44,429 nt of DNA from an uncultured Bacteroidia bacterium (lineage in GTDB: Bacteria; Bacteroidota; Bacteroidia; Bacteroidales; Prolixibacteraceae), in NCBI GenBank assembly GCA_903902325.1, contig CAIUUO010000105.1:1-44429 (forward strand). The letters run 5' to 3'. Below are positions 26,888 to 34,933 of this stretch, one piece after another. Below the pieces are notes generated by a model. It did no database searches. It saw only the letters and a list, made by a program, of their open reading frames with translations, and was not told the origin of the DNA. Both the position numbers and the translations under genes were made by a program. Positions within the stretch are counted from its first letter, which is position 1. The number at the start of each line of letters is the position of its first letter.

Positions 26888-28477
26888 ATGAAAACCTCTA
26901 CTCAGTTTTTAACACTCCTCAGCATTACCGCCTGTGTTGCTCCCATGCAATCTTTAAGCGCCAAAACAAAGCCCCAAAGGCCCAACATCCTTTACATCAT
27001 GAGCGACGACCATGCCTACCAGGCCGTCAGCGCTTATGGTGATCGACTCGCGGCATTTGCCCCGACACCAAACATTGACCGTATCGCCCAAAACGGCATG
27101 ATCTTCAACAGGTGCCTGGTCACCAACTCCATCTGCGGACCTTCCCGGGCAACCATCCTGACGGGAAAGTACAGCCACATGAATGGCTTTATCCAGAACG
27201 ACAACACGAGGTTTGATGGCGGTCAGCAAACCTTCCCAAAACTTTTGCAGCAAGCCGGTTACAATACCGCCATCATCGGGAAGTGGCACCTCAATTCAAA
27301 TCCTACGGGGTTTGACCACTGGGAAATTCTGCCCGGACAGGGAGTTTATTACAATCCGGATTTTATCAATACCCAGGGGAAACACCAGGAGAAAGGATAT
27401 GTAACGGATATTATTACGGATAAATCCATTGCCTGGTTGAAACAGGCAGCGATGGGAGGAAAGCCATTTCTCCTGATGATGCACCACAAGGCGCCGCACA
27501 GGGAGTGGAATCCAGCCCCTAAATACCTCGAACGGTTCAAGGGTGTGCAGTTCCCGCTTCCGGAAACGCTTTTTGATGATTATGCAGGAAGGGGTACTGC
27601 GGAACACGAGCAGGACATGACCATCGATAAAACCATGACCATTGACACTGACCTGAAAATCTGGAGAGACACTACCTCTGCCAAATACAAAAGCTACAAT
27701 GGCAGGATGGATGCAGCGCAAACCAAGGCATGGAAAGCATTTTATGATCCCATCAGGGAAGAATACCTGAAAACGGACCTTAAAGGGAAAGATCTGGTTA
27801 TCTGGAAATACCAGCGGTACATGAATGACTACCTGGCATGTATCCAGTCTGTGGATGAGAGTGTGGGCAGGGTGCTCGATTACCTGAAGGAATCCGGACT
27901 GGACAAGAATACCATCGTGGTGTATGCTTCCGACCAGGGTTTTTACCTCGGCGAGCATGGCTGGTTCGACAAAAGGTGGATGTTTGAGCAATCCTACCGC
28001 ACTCCGCTGCTGATCATGTGGCCGGGAGTCATCAAGCCCGGTTCAGTGAACAAGGACATGGTCTCCAACCTCGATTTTGCCGAAACTTTTCTGGATGCGG
28101 CGGGTATACAAATACCAAAAGACATGCAGGGTGAAAGCATGATGCCAATCCTGAAAGGAAAAACTCCGGGCAACTGGAGGAAAGAACACTATTACGAATA
28201 CTTTGAATATCCTGGTCCGCACAGTGTGAAGAGGCATTACGGCATGAGTACGGAAAGGTATAAGTTGATCCATTACTACTACAACATCGACGAATGGGAG
28301 ATGTTCGACAGGGTAGCCGATCCGAACGAAATGAAAAATGTATACGATGATCCCAAATACAAAACTATAAGGGAGGATCTGAAAAAGAAACTGGTTGAAC
28401 TGGAGACCAGATTCCAGGACAGTGAGGCAATGAGAAAGTCTTTCCTGCCGGAGCAAAAAGCCAGGGCCAAAAACTAA
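26888..28477 (+). CDS. S1-family sulfatase (CGPSR), GlcNAc-6-sulfatase-like
   Basis: This is a 529-aa secreted sulfatase with a signal peptide of about 25 residues. The fold start NILYIMSDDHAYQAVSAYG, Cys83 in CGPSR followed by ATILTGKYSHMNG, GKWHLNSNP and YASDQGFYLGEHGWFDKRW are all present. The pattern is that of heparin/GlcNAc-6-sulfatase-like S1 enzymes and resembles the sulfatase at 8280-9764, though it is longer and has an insertion around residues 230-300. It has its own leader shared with the GH97 gene. The next gene, a tRNA-modifying enzyme, starts 9 bases downstream and may be read through from it. Confidence 0.93.
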   Translation: MKTSTQFLTLLSITACVAPMQSLSAKTKPQRPNILYIMSDDHAYQAVSAYGDRLAAFAPTPNIDRIAQNGMIFNRCLVTNSICGPSRATILTGKYSHMNGFIQNDNTRFDGGQQTFPKLLQQAGYNTAIIGKWHLNSNPTGFDHWEILPGQGVYYNPDFINTQGKHQEKGYVTDIITDKSIAWLKQAAMGGKPFLLMMHHKAPHREWNPAPKYLERFKGVQFPLPETLFDDYAGRGTAEHEQDMTIDKTMTIDTDLKIWRDTTSAKYKSYNGRMDAAQTKAWKAFYDPIREEYLKTDLKGKDLVIWKYQRYMNDYLACIQSVDESVGRVLDYLKESGLDKNTIVVYASDQGFYLGEHGWFDKRWMFEQSYRTPLLIMWPGVIKPGSVNKDMVSNLDFAETFLDAAGIQIPKDMQGESMMPILKGKTPGNWRKEHYYEYFEYPGPHSVKRHYGMSTERYKLIHYYYNIDEWEMFDRVADPNEMKNVYDDPKYKTIREDLKKKLVELETRFQDSEAMRKSFLPEQKARAKN

Positions 28478-28486
28478 AATCTGTAT

Positions 28487-29482
28487 ATGACAAATTTCTG
28501 GGAATCGCTTCCGAAACCTTTTTTTACGCTGGCACCCATGGAGGATGTCACGGATACCGTCTTTCGCGAAGTGGTTGCTGGTATGTCGGATCCCCGTTAC
28601 CTGCAGGTGCTGTATACGGAGTTTGCTTCCGTGGATGGACTGAACCATCCGGTTGGCAAGCTCAATGTAGGGCACCGGCTTCTGGTAAGTGATTCTGAAA
28701 GGGCCCTCCTGAAACAAAAAAATATCAGGTTGGTGGTGCAGATCTGGGGCAAAAATCCAGAACTGTTTAACAAAATTGCCAGGGAGATCACGGAGTCGCA
28801 GGAGTGTGACGGCATCGACATCAATATGGGTTGTCCGGTCAAAAAGGTGGTGAAGAACGGTTGCTGCTCCGCCCTAATCGATCAGCCCGATCTTGCCAGG
28901 GAGATCATCCTTGCCACCATGGAGGGAACGCATCTGCCGGTTTCAGTGAAGACCAGGACGGGAATCAGGGCACATGAAACGGAGAGATGGATGGAAACCG
29001 TTTTGGGAACTAAACCCGCGGCGGTAATCCTGCACGGTCGGACACAGAAACAACAGTCTGACGGCCTGGCGAACTGGGAGGAAATTGGGAAAGGTGTCCA
29101 GGTCAGGAATCAGATAAGTCCTGAGACTGTGTTTGTAGGAAACGGCGACGTTAATTCTGTGGCACAGGGCATTGAACTAAGCCAAAAATACGGAGTCGAC
29201 GGCATCATGGTCGGTCGTGGGATCTTCCACAATCCATGGTTTTTTCAACCGGATCATCCCGTTCCCGGTAAGTATGAGAAACTGGGGCATCTGCTTTTCC
29301 ACACCAAACTTTTCGAAAAGACCTGGGGAAAAGAGAAGCGGATCAACATCATGAAGCGTTTCTTCAAAATCTACACCAACGATTTCACGGATGCATCCAA
29401 ACTGAGAGTTCAGCTAATGGATGCCAGAAGTTATGAGGAGATTTACAGGATTCTCGAAGAGGAAATGAAAAGTGAAAAGTGA
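28487..29482 (+). CDS. tRNA-dihydrouridine synthase
   Basis: This is an FMN-dependent enzyme reducing uridine to dihydrouridine in tRNA loops. It is 331 aa and cytosolic, with no signal peptide. Family motifs are TLAPMEDVTDTVFREVV, the active-site region DGIDINMGCPVKKVV, the substrate loop LHGRTQKQQ and the FMN-binding GIMVGRGIF. It is a housekeeping gene at the end of the PUL rather than a part of glycan breakdown. The last residues and the stop codon are encoded inside a 7-nt tandem repeat (AAAAGTG units), so the C-terminal EEEMKSEK may be strain-variable. Which Dus class it belongs to is not decided here. Confidence 0.94.
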   Translation: MTNFWESLPKPFFTLAPMEDVTDTVFREVVAGMSDPRYLQVLYTEFASVDGLNHPVGKLNVGHRLLVSDSERALLKQKNIRLVVQIWGKNPELFNKIAREITESQECDGIDINMGCPVKKVVKNGCCSALIDQPDLAREIILATMEGTHLPVSVKTRTGIRAHETERWMETVLGTKPAAVILHGRTQKQQSDGLANWEEIGKGVQVRNQISPETVFVGNGDVNSVAQGIELSQKYGVDGIMVGRGIFHNPWFFQPDHPVPGKYEKLGHLLFHTKLFEKTWGKEKRINIMKRFFKIYTNDFTDASKLRVQLMDARSYEEIYRILEEEMKSEK

Positions 29483-29495
29483 AAAGTGAAAAATG
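29461..29495. repeat. 7-nt tandem repeat AAAAGTG over the dus stop codon
   Basis: Units of AAAAGTG run at 29468-29488 with diverged flanking units GGAAATG and AAAAATG. The dus-like stop TGA (29480-29482) falls within it. Its right end provides the left arm of the inverted repeat around the four-helix-bundle gene. Confidence 0.85.
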
Positions 29496-29947
29496 ATAGG
29501 ATAAGGTCATTTTATGTTCTTGGCCGTTTTTATGGATGAGACTAACATGGCAATCAATTCTTTGCAATTGGTTGAAAGTTCTTTAAAATAAATTTCAGTT
29601 AAAAAATTTGTATCAAATAAGATCATTAACCAATATTCAGATTCATTGGCTTCTTTTAGTGCCACGGTCAATTTGTTAATAAAATCTGCCCGTCTGGCAG
29701 CAAATTCTGACTCACGAACAAGAGCACCAATCGAAGTCCCGGAGCGAATTATTTGTTTACTCAACACATATTCTCTTTCCACAGAAATAAGGGATTGACT
29801 TAATTTGACGATTTTTATTGCAAATTGATAGCTTTTCTCTTTCAGCGGATTGACAGGTTTTTCAAGTCTCATTTTAAAAGGTATAAGCTTTTACTACAAG
29901 TTACCCCGAAAAATCCAAAATCAAGAATAATTTTTCATTTTTCACTT
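29484..29947. repeat. 13-bp inverted repeats flanking the four-helix-bundle gene
   Basis: AAGTGAAAAATGA (29484-29496) and its exact reverse complement TCATTTTTCACTT (29935-29947) enclose 438 bases that contain only the four-helix-bundle gene. The symmetry suggests a small inserted unit, but the arms are low-complexity, so chance or convergent repeat growth is possible. No target duplication was identified. Confidence 0.6.
29507..29872 (-). CDS. Four-helix-bundle protein (S23/23S rRNA intervening-sequence-like family)
   Basis: This 121-aa all-helical protein, running opposite to its neighbours, matches the family often called 23S rRNA-intervening-sequence or four-helix-bundle proteins. Typical features are the basic N-terminus followed by SYQFAIKIVKL, then LSKQIIRSGTSIGALVRE, DFINKLTVALKEANESEYW and a final helix TNCKELIAMLVSSIK. 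These stand-alone proteins are common in Bacteroidota and their function is not established; relatives serve as Avd accessory factors in diversity-generating retroelements. No reverse transcriptase or rRNA is nearby. The ATG at 29872 gives normal family length. Confidence 0.9.
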   Translation of the reverse strand: MRLEKPVNPLKEKSYQFAIKIVKLSQSLISVEREYVLSKQIIRSGTSIGALVRESEFAARRADFINKLTVALKEANESEYWLMILFDTNFLTEIYFKELSTNCKELIAMLVSSIKTAKNIK

Positions 29948-29957
29948 CTTAAAAAGC

Positions 29958-29965
29958 TATATTTG
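29958..29965 (+). promoter_or_regulatory. Candidate TAnnTTTG -7 element for the dehydrogenase operon
   Basis: TATATTTG matches the Bacteroidota primary-sigma -7 consensus at all fixed positions and lies 26 bases before the ATG at 29992. No good -33 TTTG is visible, so support is moderate. Confidence 0.45.
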
Positions 29966-29991
29966 ATTAATATAAATTCAACAAAGGTATC

Positions 29992-31026
29992 ATGAAAGCA
30001 ATGGCATTAACCGGTATCAGGCAAATGGAAATGATTGAACTTCCGGTGCCTGAAATCATCCATGATAACGATGTACTGATTCAAATGAAGGTGGTTGGTG
30101 TCTGCGGCTCCGATGTCCATTACTACACCCGCGGAAAAATCGGCAGCCAGGTAGTGCAATATCCCTTCCCGGTAGGGCATGAAGGAGCAGGGGAGGTAAT
30201 CAAGGTAGGACCTGCTGTAACTTCCGTCAAACCCGGCGACAGGATCGCCATCGAACCCGCCATGCCATGTGGGAAATGTGACCAGTGCAAGGTGGGTCGT
30301 CCTCATACCTGCCGGAAACTGCGGTTTTTAGGATGTCCCGGTCAAGCCTATGGCTGCTTGTCTGAATACATCGTGATGCCTGAAGATAGCTGCTTCAAGA
30401 TTGCCGATACTCTATCCTATACCGATGCTGCCATCAGCGAGCCGCTTGCTATCGGCCTTTATGCAGTGAATCAATCCATCCCCCTGAAGGGTGCGACCAT
30501 CGGGATACTCGGCTTCGGACCAATCGGGATGAGTGTATTATTGTCGGCAAAAGCCAAAGGAGGAGAGCAATTCTACGTTACGGATCTGGTGCCGGAAAGG
30601 CTTCAAATCGCGAAAGATTGCGGTGCAGTCTGGACCGGAAATCCTGCGAATGGTGATGTTGTGGGTCAAATCAAGGCCAAGGAACCTTTGCTCCTGGATG
30701 TGGTCTTCGAATGTTGCGGGAAACAGGAGGCCATAGACCAGGCTGTTGAACTATTGAAGCCGGGGGGAAAACTCATGGTAATTGGAATCCCCGAATTCGA
30801 CCGATGGAGTTTCAATGTGGACCAGATGCGCCACAAGGAGATTTGTATCCAGAATGTCAGGAGGCAGAATCACACCGTTGAGGAGACGCTTGAACTGATG
30901 GAAGAAAAGAAGATTGATGTTTCTAAAATGGCTACCCACCGCTTCCCCTTTGCCACGACGAAAGAGGCGTTCGATCTGGTCACGGACTATCGCGACGGGG
31001 TCATGAAGGCTATGATTGACTTTTAA
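29992..31026 (+). CDS. Zinc-dependent medium-chain dehydrogenase (sorbitol/xylitol dehydrogenase-like)
   Basis: This 344-aa cytosolic NAD(P)-dependent alcohol/polyol dehydrogenase has catalytic zinc ligands Cys38 (GVCGSDVHYY) and His63-Glu64 (GHEGAGEV). The structural zinc cysteines are at 93, 96, 99 and 107 (CGKCDQCKVGRPHTC). The Rossmann motif is GILGFGPIGM and an acidic residue ends the second strand (TDLVPERL), favouring NAD. The family includes sorbitol, xylitol, L-iditol and threonine dehydrogenases. It sits 9 bases before a sulfatase gene, so it may oxidise a sugar alcohol or free sugar from the desulfated glycan, such as L-fucose or a polyol. That substrate is inferred. Confidence 0.92.
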   Translation: MKAMALTGIRQMEMIELPVPEIIHDNDVLIQMKVVGVCGSDVHYYTRGKIGSQVVQYPFPVGHEGAGEVIKVGPAVTSVKPGDRIAIEPAMPCGKCDQCKVGRPHTCRKLRFLGCPGQAYGCLSEYIVMPEDSCFKIADTLSYTDAAISEPLAIGLYAVNQSIPLKGATIGILGFGPIGMSVLLSAKAKGGEQFYVTDLVPERLQIAKDCGAVWTGNPANGDVVGQIKAKEPLLLDVVFECCGKQEAIDQAVELLKPGGKLMVIGIPEFDRWSFNVDQMRHKEICIQNVRRQNHTVEETLELMEEKKIDVSKMATHRFPFATTKEAFDLVTDYRDGVMKAMIDF

Positions 31027-31035
31027 AGAATTGGA

Positions 31036-32487
31036 ATGATGAACAAAATCCTGGCAACATCCTTGCCAATGCTGACCCTTTTCTGTCTGGGGGCAACCGC
31101 ACAAAAAAAGCAATCGCCCAACCTGATTTTTATTTTTCCGGATGAGATGCGTGCGCAAACCCTTGGTTTCCTGGGCGAGGAAAAAGTCCAGACTCCGGTA
31201 CTCAACAGTTTTGCCAAAGAGAGCGTTTACTTTTCCAATGCAATCAGCAATTATCCTGTCTGCTCGCCCACCCGTGCCATGATTTTCAGCGGCCTTTATC
31301 CCACTCACAATAAGGTGATTGGAAATTGCACGAGCCTCTCGGCGCAATACGGATGCGAATTGCCCCAATCGACTAGGTGCTGGTCGGATGTGCTGAAGGA
31401 GAAAGGCTATTCATTGGGTTATATTGGTAAATGGCATCTCGATTCGCCGCATGAACCTTTCATCAACACAAGCAATAACAGCGGGGATGAAAAATGGAAT
31501 GAATGGACTCCACCTTCCCGTCGCCACGGATTCAACTACTGGCACTCGTATGGAACCTACGACAGGCATCTGAGACCCATGTATTGGGATACCGATGCGA
31601 CACGAGACAGCTTCAAGTATTACGATGAATGGGGACCGGAGCACGAAGCCAACAGGGCGATCGATTTCATCAGGAACAAAAACGGAAAAATGAGGGAAAC
31701 CGGTAAACCATTTGCCCTGGTGATTTCCATGAATCCGCCTCACATGGATTACAAGGCTGTGCCTCAGAAATACAAGGATATCTACAAGGACGTGCCTGTC
31801 GAATCGCTGATCACCAAGCCGAGTATTGAGGCGGCTGGAACCAAATGGGGCGATCATTACCGAAACTGCATCAGGGATTACTACGCGGCAATCAGTGGAG
31901 TTGATGAGCAATTTGGAAGGATATTGCAAGCCTTGAAAGAGGATGGACTGGCTGAGAATACCATTGTCGTATTTACCTCGGATCACGGCGATTGCATGGG
32001 AATCCACAGTGAGATTACCAAGAACAACCCGTATGAAGAATCGATGCGCGTTCCTTTGCTGATCAGGTTTCCCGGTAGGATCAAACCGCATTTTGACGAT
32101 ATTCTGTTGTCGACCACTGATCTTTATCCCACTTTACTCGGGTTGATGGGCTATGCGTCATCCATACCTAAAGAGGTTGACGGTCAAAACCTTGCAGGTT
32201 ACCTGATTACCGGGAAAGGACAAAAACCTGAATCTCAATGGTACATGCGGATATCAGAAGGAAAGGAAGCGCTTGGCCTTCGCGGAGTCCGGACAGACAG
32301 GTACACATTTGTCATCAACCAGGCATCTGAAACCCAAAAAACAATAATGCTGTTCGACAGGAAAGAAGATCCGTACCAGATGAAGAACATCATCGGAGAA
32401 AACAAATCCCTCGAACAGGAACTAACTTTGAAACTGCAGGATTGGCTGAAGAAATACGGTGATCCGTGGATCAAAAATTTGAAGTAG
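31036..32487 (+). CDS. S1-family sulfatase (CSPTR)
   Basis: This is a 483-aa secreted sulfatase (signal peptide ending near GATAQ). Two start codons, 31036 and 31039, are adjacent. The fold start is LIFIFPDEMRAQTLGF, with Asp-Glu where most members have Asp-Asp or Asp-Gln. Cys76 in CSPTR is the formylglycine precursor. YIGKWHLDSP, MNPPHMDYKAVP and FTSDHGDCMGIHSEITKN complete the metal and sulfate site. It forms an operon with the dehydrogenase upstream. The last 66 coding bases have a diverged, frameshifted copy at 33509-33575, beyond the Fic gene. Confidence 0.92.
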   Translation: MMNKILATSLPMLTLFCLGATAQKKQSPNLIFIFPDEMRAQTLGFLGEEKVQTPVLNSFAKESVYFSNAISNYPVCSPTRAMIFSGLYPTHNKVIGNCTSLSAQYGCELPQSTRCWSDVLKEKGYSLGYIGKWHLDSPHEPFINTSNNSGDEKWNEWTPPSRRHGFNYWHSYGTYDRHLRPMYWDTDATRDSFKYYDEWGPEHEANRAIDFIRNKNGKMRETGKPFALVISMNPPHMDYKAVPQKYKDIYKDVPVESLITKPSIEAAGTKWGDHYRNCIRDYYAAISGVDEQFGRILQALKEDGLAENTIVVFTSDHGDCMGIHSEITKNNPYEESMRVPLLIRFPGRIKPHFDDILLSTTDLYPTLLGLMGYASSIPKEVDGQNLAGYLITGKGQKPESQWYMRISEGKEALGLRGVRTDRYTFVINQASETQKTIMLFDRKEDPYQMKNIIGENKSLEQELTLKLQDWLKKYGDPWIKNLK

Positions 32488-32526
32488 AACAACAGAGTAG
32501 ATTTCCAGGCTAGAATTCACATTAAT

Positions 32527-33420
32527 TTATTCAAATGCTATTTCAAAATACTTTAGAATAGCTTTATAATGATCCTGCGCAGTAAGACAAGTGTCAAACA
32601 GGTATTCCTTTATGTGGGGCCATTCCTGCAAGCCTCTGTAATAGAAAAGCTTTAAGTCATCAGCTATAAAAAAAGGTACAATATCATTGGCAAGGAATTC
32701 TTTAAAGATAATCAACCTACCGACACGTCCATTCCCGTCCTGAAAAGGATGAATGATTTCAAACTGATAATGAAAGTCGATAAGATCTTCCATGTTTTTC
32801 TTTTCAATGTTGTGATAGTTGGAAAGTAATTCTTTCATTTTTGTTGCAACCTCTTTGGGCGGACAAGTTTCGTTACTTCCGACTTCGTTGGGAAGTTTTT
32901 TGTATTCCCCCACATTAAACCAATCTTTTCGACTGTCGGAAGTACCAGATTTCAGCAAAAAATGCAACTCCTTTATGAAAGATTCTGTTAATTTGGCTTT
33001 TGCTTTGTCGATGATTAAATCAATACAGCGAAAGTGGTTTGTTGCTTCTATAATATCATCTACATTAACAATACCCTTTGAAACTCCAATGGTGTTGGTT
33101 TCGAAAATGTATCGGGTTTGATCATGAGTCAATTTACTCCCTTCAATCCGATTAGAATGATAAGTCAAATCAATCTGCGTACGATGGTAAATACCCCCTC
33201 TGAGCTTCATATCCTTTTGCTCTTTGAGATGATTGAGCAATGGGTTGTTACTGAACTTCTTCTTGTTACCTTTTTCGGGGATTGTGGCATCTTCCGGAAT
33301 ATTCCATGTTTTACCTGTTAGAAAGGCCCCTTTTATTCTTCCTGTAGCACAGTAATTCCGTGCAGTTCTTTCCGGAACATTCCATTTTTTTGCAAATTCA
33401 CTGACTGAAATATAGTTCAT
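32527..33420 (-). CDS. Fic-domain AMPylase-like protein with N-terminal HTH
   Basis: This 297-aa protein probably transfers AMP or another nucleotide moiety to a target protein. The Fic core motif HPFQDGNGRVGR is complete, including the catalytic His. An inhibitory-helix motif S-x-x-x-E-G (SNRIEG, about residues 89-94) lies ahead of the core, as in class II self-inhibited Fic proteins. Residues about 1-45 (SVSEFAKKWNVPERTARNY...) look like a MerR/excisionase-type DNA-binding domain. The ATG at 33420 is preferred because the extension to 33462 is cysteine-rich and overlaps the promoter region. An 11-bp inverted repeat around its promoter suggests autoregulation. It looks like an accessory insertion next to the sulfatase gene. 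Confidence 0.93.
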   Translation of the reverse strand: MNYISVSEFAKKWNVPERTARNYCATGRIKGAFLTGKTWNIPEDATIPEKGNKKKFSNNPLLNHLKEQKDMKLRGGIYHRTQIDLTYHSNRIEGSKLTHDQTRYIFETNTIGVSKGIVNVDDIIEATNHFRCIDLIIDKAKAKLTESFIKELHFLLKSGTSDSRKDWFNVGEYKKLPNEVGSNETCPPKEVATKMKELLSNYHNIEKKNMEDLIDFHYQFEIIHPFQDGNGRVGRLIIFKEFLANDIVPFFIADDLKLFYYRGLQEWPHIKEYLFDTCLTAQDHYKAILKYFEIAFE

Positions 33421-33433
33421 AATCGTAATGCCA

Positions 33434-33488
33434 TTATCGGCAAATATACAACAAATACACACCCAAAATCAACCACATTTTGCCGATA
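33434..33488 (-). promoter_or_regulatory. Fic promoter with 11-bp inverted-repeat operator
   Basis: TTATCGGCAAA (33434-33444) and its perfect complement TTTGCCGATAA (33478-33488) flank the start region. On the minus strand, TATATTTG (33448-33441) matches the TAnnTTTG -7 element and overlaps the proximal half-site; a TTG lies 21 bases upstream of it. The layout fits repression by a dimer, plausibly the Fic protein's own HTH domain. Binding is inferred. Confidence 0.6.
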
Positions 33489-33508
33489 AAGGCAATGATG
33501 AAGGATTT

Positions 33509-33575
33509 CTAACATTGAAATTGCAGGAATGGTTAAAAAAAATACGGTGATCCGTGGATCATAAACATCAAGTAG
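33509..33575 (+). pseudogene. Remnant of a sulfatase 3' end
   Basis: These 67 bases match the final 66 bases of the sulfatase at 32422-32487 at about 56 positions, with one extra A in a poly-A run that breaks the frame. Before the break it reads LTLKLQEWLKK; after it, in the shifted frame, YGDPWIINIK and a stop. Most differences are at third codon positions, so this was a diverged coding copy before decay. No other part of the second gene is visible; upstream bases back to the Fic operator do not align clearly. Confidence 0.8.
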
Positions 33576-33629
33576 TTCAGTTTAATCGCTCTCGTGGAAC
33601 ATGATTGTTTATTCATCTTGCGAAAATGG

Positions 33630-33694
33630 GTCGCGAAAAGCACGCAAAGAGCGCAGAGTTGATTTCTTTGCGGTCTTTGCGGTCTTTGCGCGAC
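33630..33694. repeat. Imperfect palindrome GTCGCG...CGCGAC
   Basis: Complementary arms starting GTCGCG at 33630 and ending CGCGAC at 33694 contain CGCAAAGAGCGC and CTTTGCGGTCTTTGCGG words. It lies between convergent ends of the remnant sulfatase and the RraA-family gene and could be a bidirectional terminator. The 312-base gap 33421-33732 holds only the Fic operator, the remnant and this palindrome. Confidence 0.65.
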
Positions 33695-33732
33695 ATAAAA
33701 AAGCTAGACGAGAGCGGAAAATTTGATGTGGT

Positions 33733-34485
33733 TCACCATTCCCCCTTATTCCCAAACTTCTCCCTCGCTGTCTTGCCGAAATTCCTGACAGCCTCATTGA
33801 ATTCTGCAAGAATCTCTTCCTTACTTTTCCCGGAAGAACTTCTCGCCGATTGTATCATCGTCTTGCATTCATTGGAATCCATAAAACGTGCTGCCTCTAG
33901 CAGTTGTTCCAGGTCTTCATCCGGGATCACCAGGAACCCGTGCTTGTCGGCATGGATCAGCTGTCCCGGTAGGATCTCCCTGCCAAAAACCGTGACCGGA
34001 CAGTTCCAGCGGACAGGATAGCTGTTGGCATGGCCGACACACAATCCGCGCGCAAGGGCCTTGAATCCGGCATTGTTCATCTCGTCGGTATCCCGGATTC
34101 CACCATCCGTGACGGTGCCCACGCAACCCAGCGCCTTGTGGATGTTGCTGTTCACTTCACCCCAAAAGGCGCCATACATGGTTGGTTTGTCCAGATCCTG
34201 AACCACGACAATTTTTGGTCCGGGAATGGATGCCATGTACGCCCTGTACTCCGCCCAGCCATCCGGATTCGTTTTGGGATGCTCAGGACTGGAAGGTTCA
34301 ATCACTACCGTGATGGCATATCCGACCATCGACCCCATTTGCGGCATATAGTCTGTTGCGGGCTCCAGGTTAAAACCTTCCAGGGCGCTGTTGTGCCCGG
34401 TGATCTGCTCCCAGCCATTGTAAATGGTTGGGGTATTCCAGCGTTTCAGTTCGAGTAAATCTCCGTGTGTAAGTTTCCTTTCCAT
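33733..34485 (-). CDS. RraA / HMG-aldolase superfamily protein
   Basis: This is a 250-aa protein of the RraA-like fold, which includes 4-hydroxy-4-methyl-2-oxoglutarate aldolases/oxaloacetate decarboxylases and RNase E inhibitor RraA. The family core is visible: MGSMVGYAITV near the N-terminus, WGEVNSNIHKALGCVGTVTD and GGIRDTDEM, in which Arg-Asp binds substrate and metal. ILPGQLIHADKHGFLVIPDED is also typical. The extended length and C-terminal helix fit the metal-dependent aldolase/decarboxylase branch rather than short RraA. The ATG at 34485 is chosen over one four codons upstream. It is last in a minus-strand set after the zinc-ribbon and membrane-protein genes. Substrate unknown. Confidence 0.85.
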   Translation of the reverse strand: MERKLTHGDLLELKRWNTPTIYNGWEQITGHNSALEGFNLEPATDYMPQMGSMVGYAITVVIEPSSPEHPKTNPDGWAEYRAYMASIPGPKIVVVQDLDKPTMYGAFWGEVNSNIHKALGCVGTVTDGGIRDTDEMNNAGFKALARGLCVGHANSYPVRWNCPVTVFGREILPGQLIHADKHGFLVIPDEDLEQLLEAARFMDSNECKTMIQSARSSSGKSKEEILAEFNEAVRNFGKTAREKFGNKGEW

Positions 34486-34515
34486 TGTTAATAGCAATTG
34501 AAAAATGCAGGAGTA

Positions 34516-34923
34516 TTAAAATTTCTCTATGATTTCAAACCTGAATTCCTTGCCTTTGTTGTTTTCAACGATTTCATTCCAGTCGGCCTGATCGATGTAG
34601 GAGGTACGATTGGTATCCATGTTTCTGATGATAAAGTCCTTTTTTGTTATGTTCAGCTTTCTGACCAACCCATAGGCCACAACGGAAACTACCAGGATGA
34701 CCAAATCACGGATTAGGTTCTGACCGTAATAATGTTGTAATCCAACGATCGAGAGAAATCCTGCAAAAAATAGCAAGATTCCCAGCAGATTCCTTTTGCC
34801 GCTGTCGACCAGCAATTGCCCGCATTTCGGGCAACGCAGTATTTCATCCGGTACAAAAAGCAACCTCAGCCCGATTTTTGTCTTGCACGTCGGACAGTGG
34901 CTGTGAATTATTTTCAATGCCAT
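34516..34923 (-). CDS. Small zinc-ribbon membrane protein of unknown function
   Basis: This 135-aa protein begins with a two-pair zinc ribbon (HCPTCKTK and RCPKCGQ, about residues 9-35). Two hydrophobic segments follow (about 45-62 and 70-86), then a charged C-terminal domain with KKDFIIRNMDTNRTSYI and DWNEIVENNKGKEF. I do not recognise a named family. It lies 30 bases before the RraA-family gene and 80 bases after the 544-aa membrane protein, and probably shares their transcript. A role in metal sensing or membrane-protein assembly would be a guess. Confidence 0.7.
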   Translation of the reverse strand: MALKIIHSHCPTCKTKIGLRLLFVPDEILRCPKCGQLLVDSGKRNLLGILLFFAGFLSIVGLQHYYGQNLIRDLVILVVSVVAYGLVRKLNITKKDFIIRNMDTNRTSYIDQADWNEIVENNKGKEFRFEIIEKF

Positions 34924-34933
34924 TATTTTTAAA

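Noticed and set aside
32488..33508. Fic gene as part of a classical two-gene toxin-antitoxin pair
   Set aside because: No small antitoxin frame is adjacent. The inhibitory S-x-x-x-E-G helix is inside the Fic protein itself, so a separate antitoxin is not needed.
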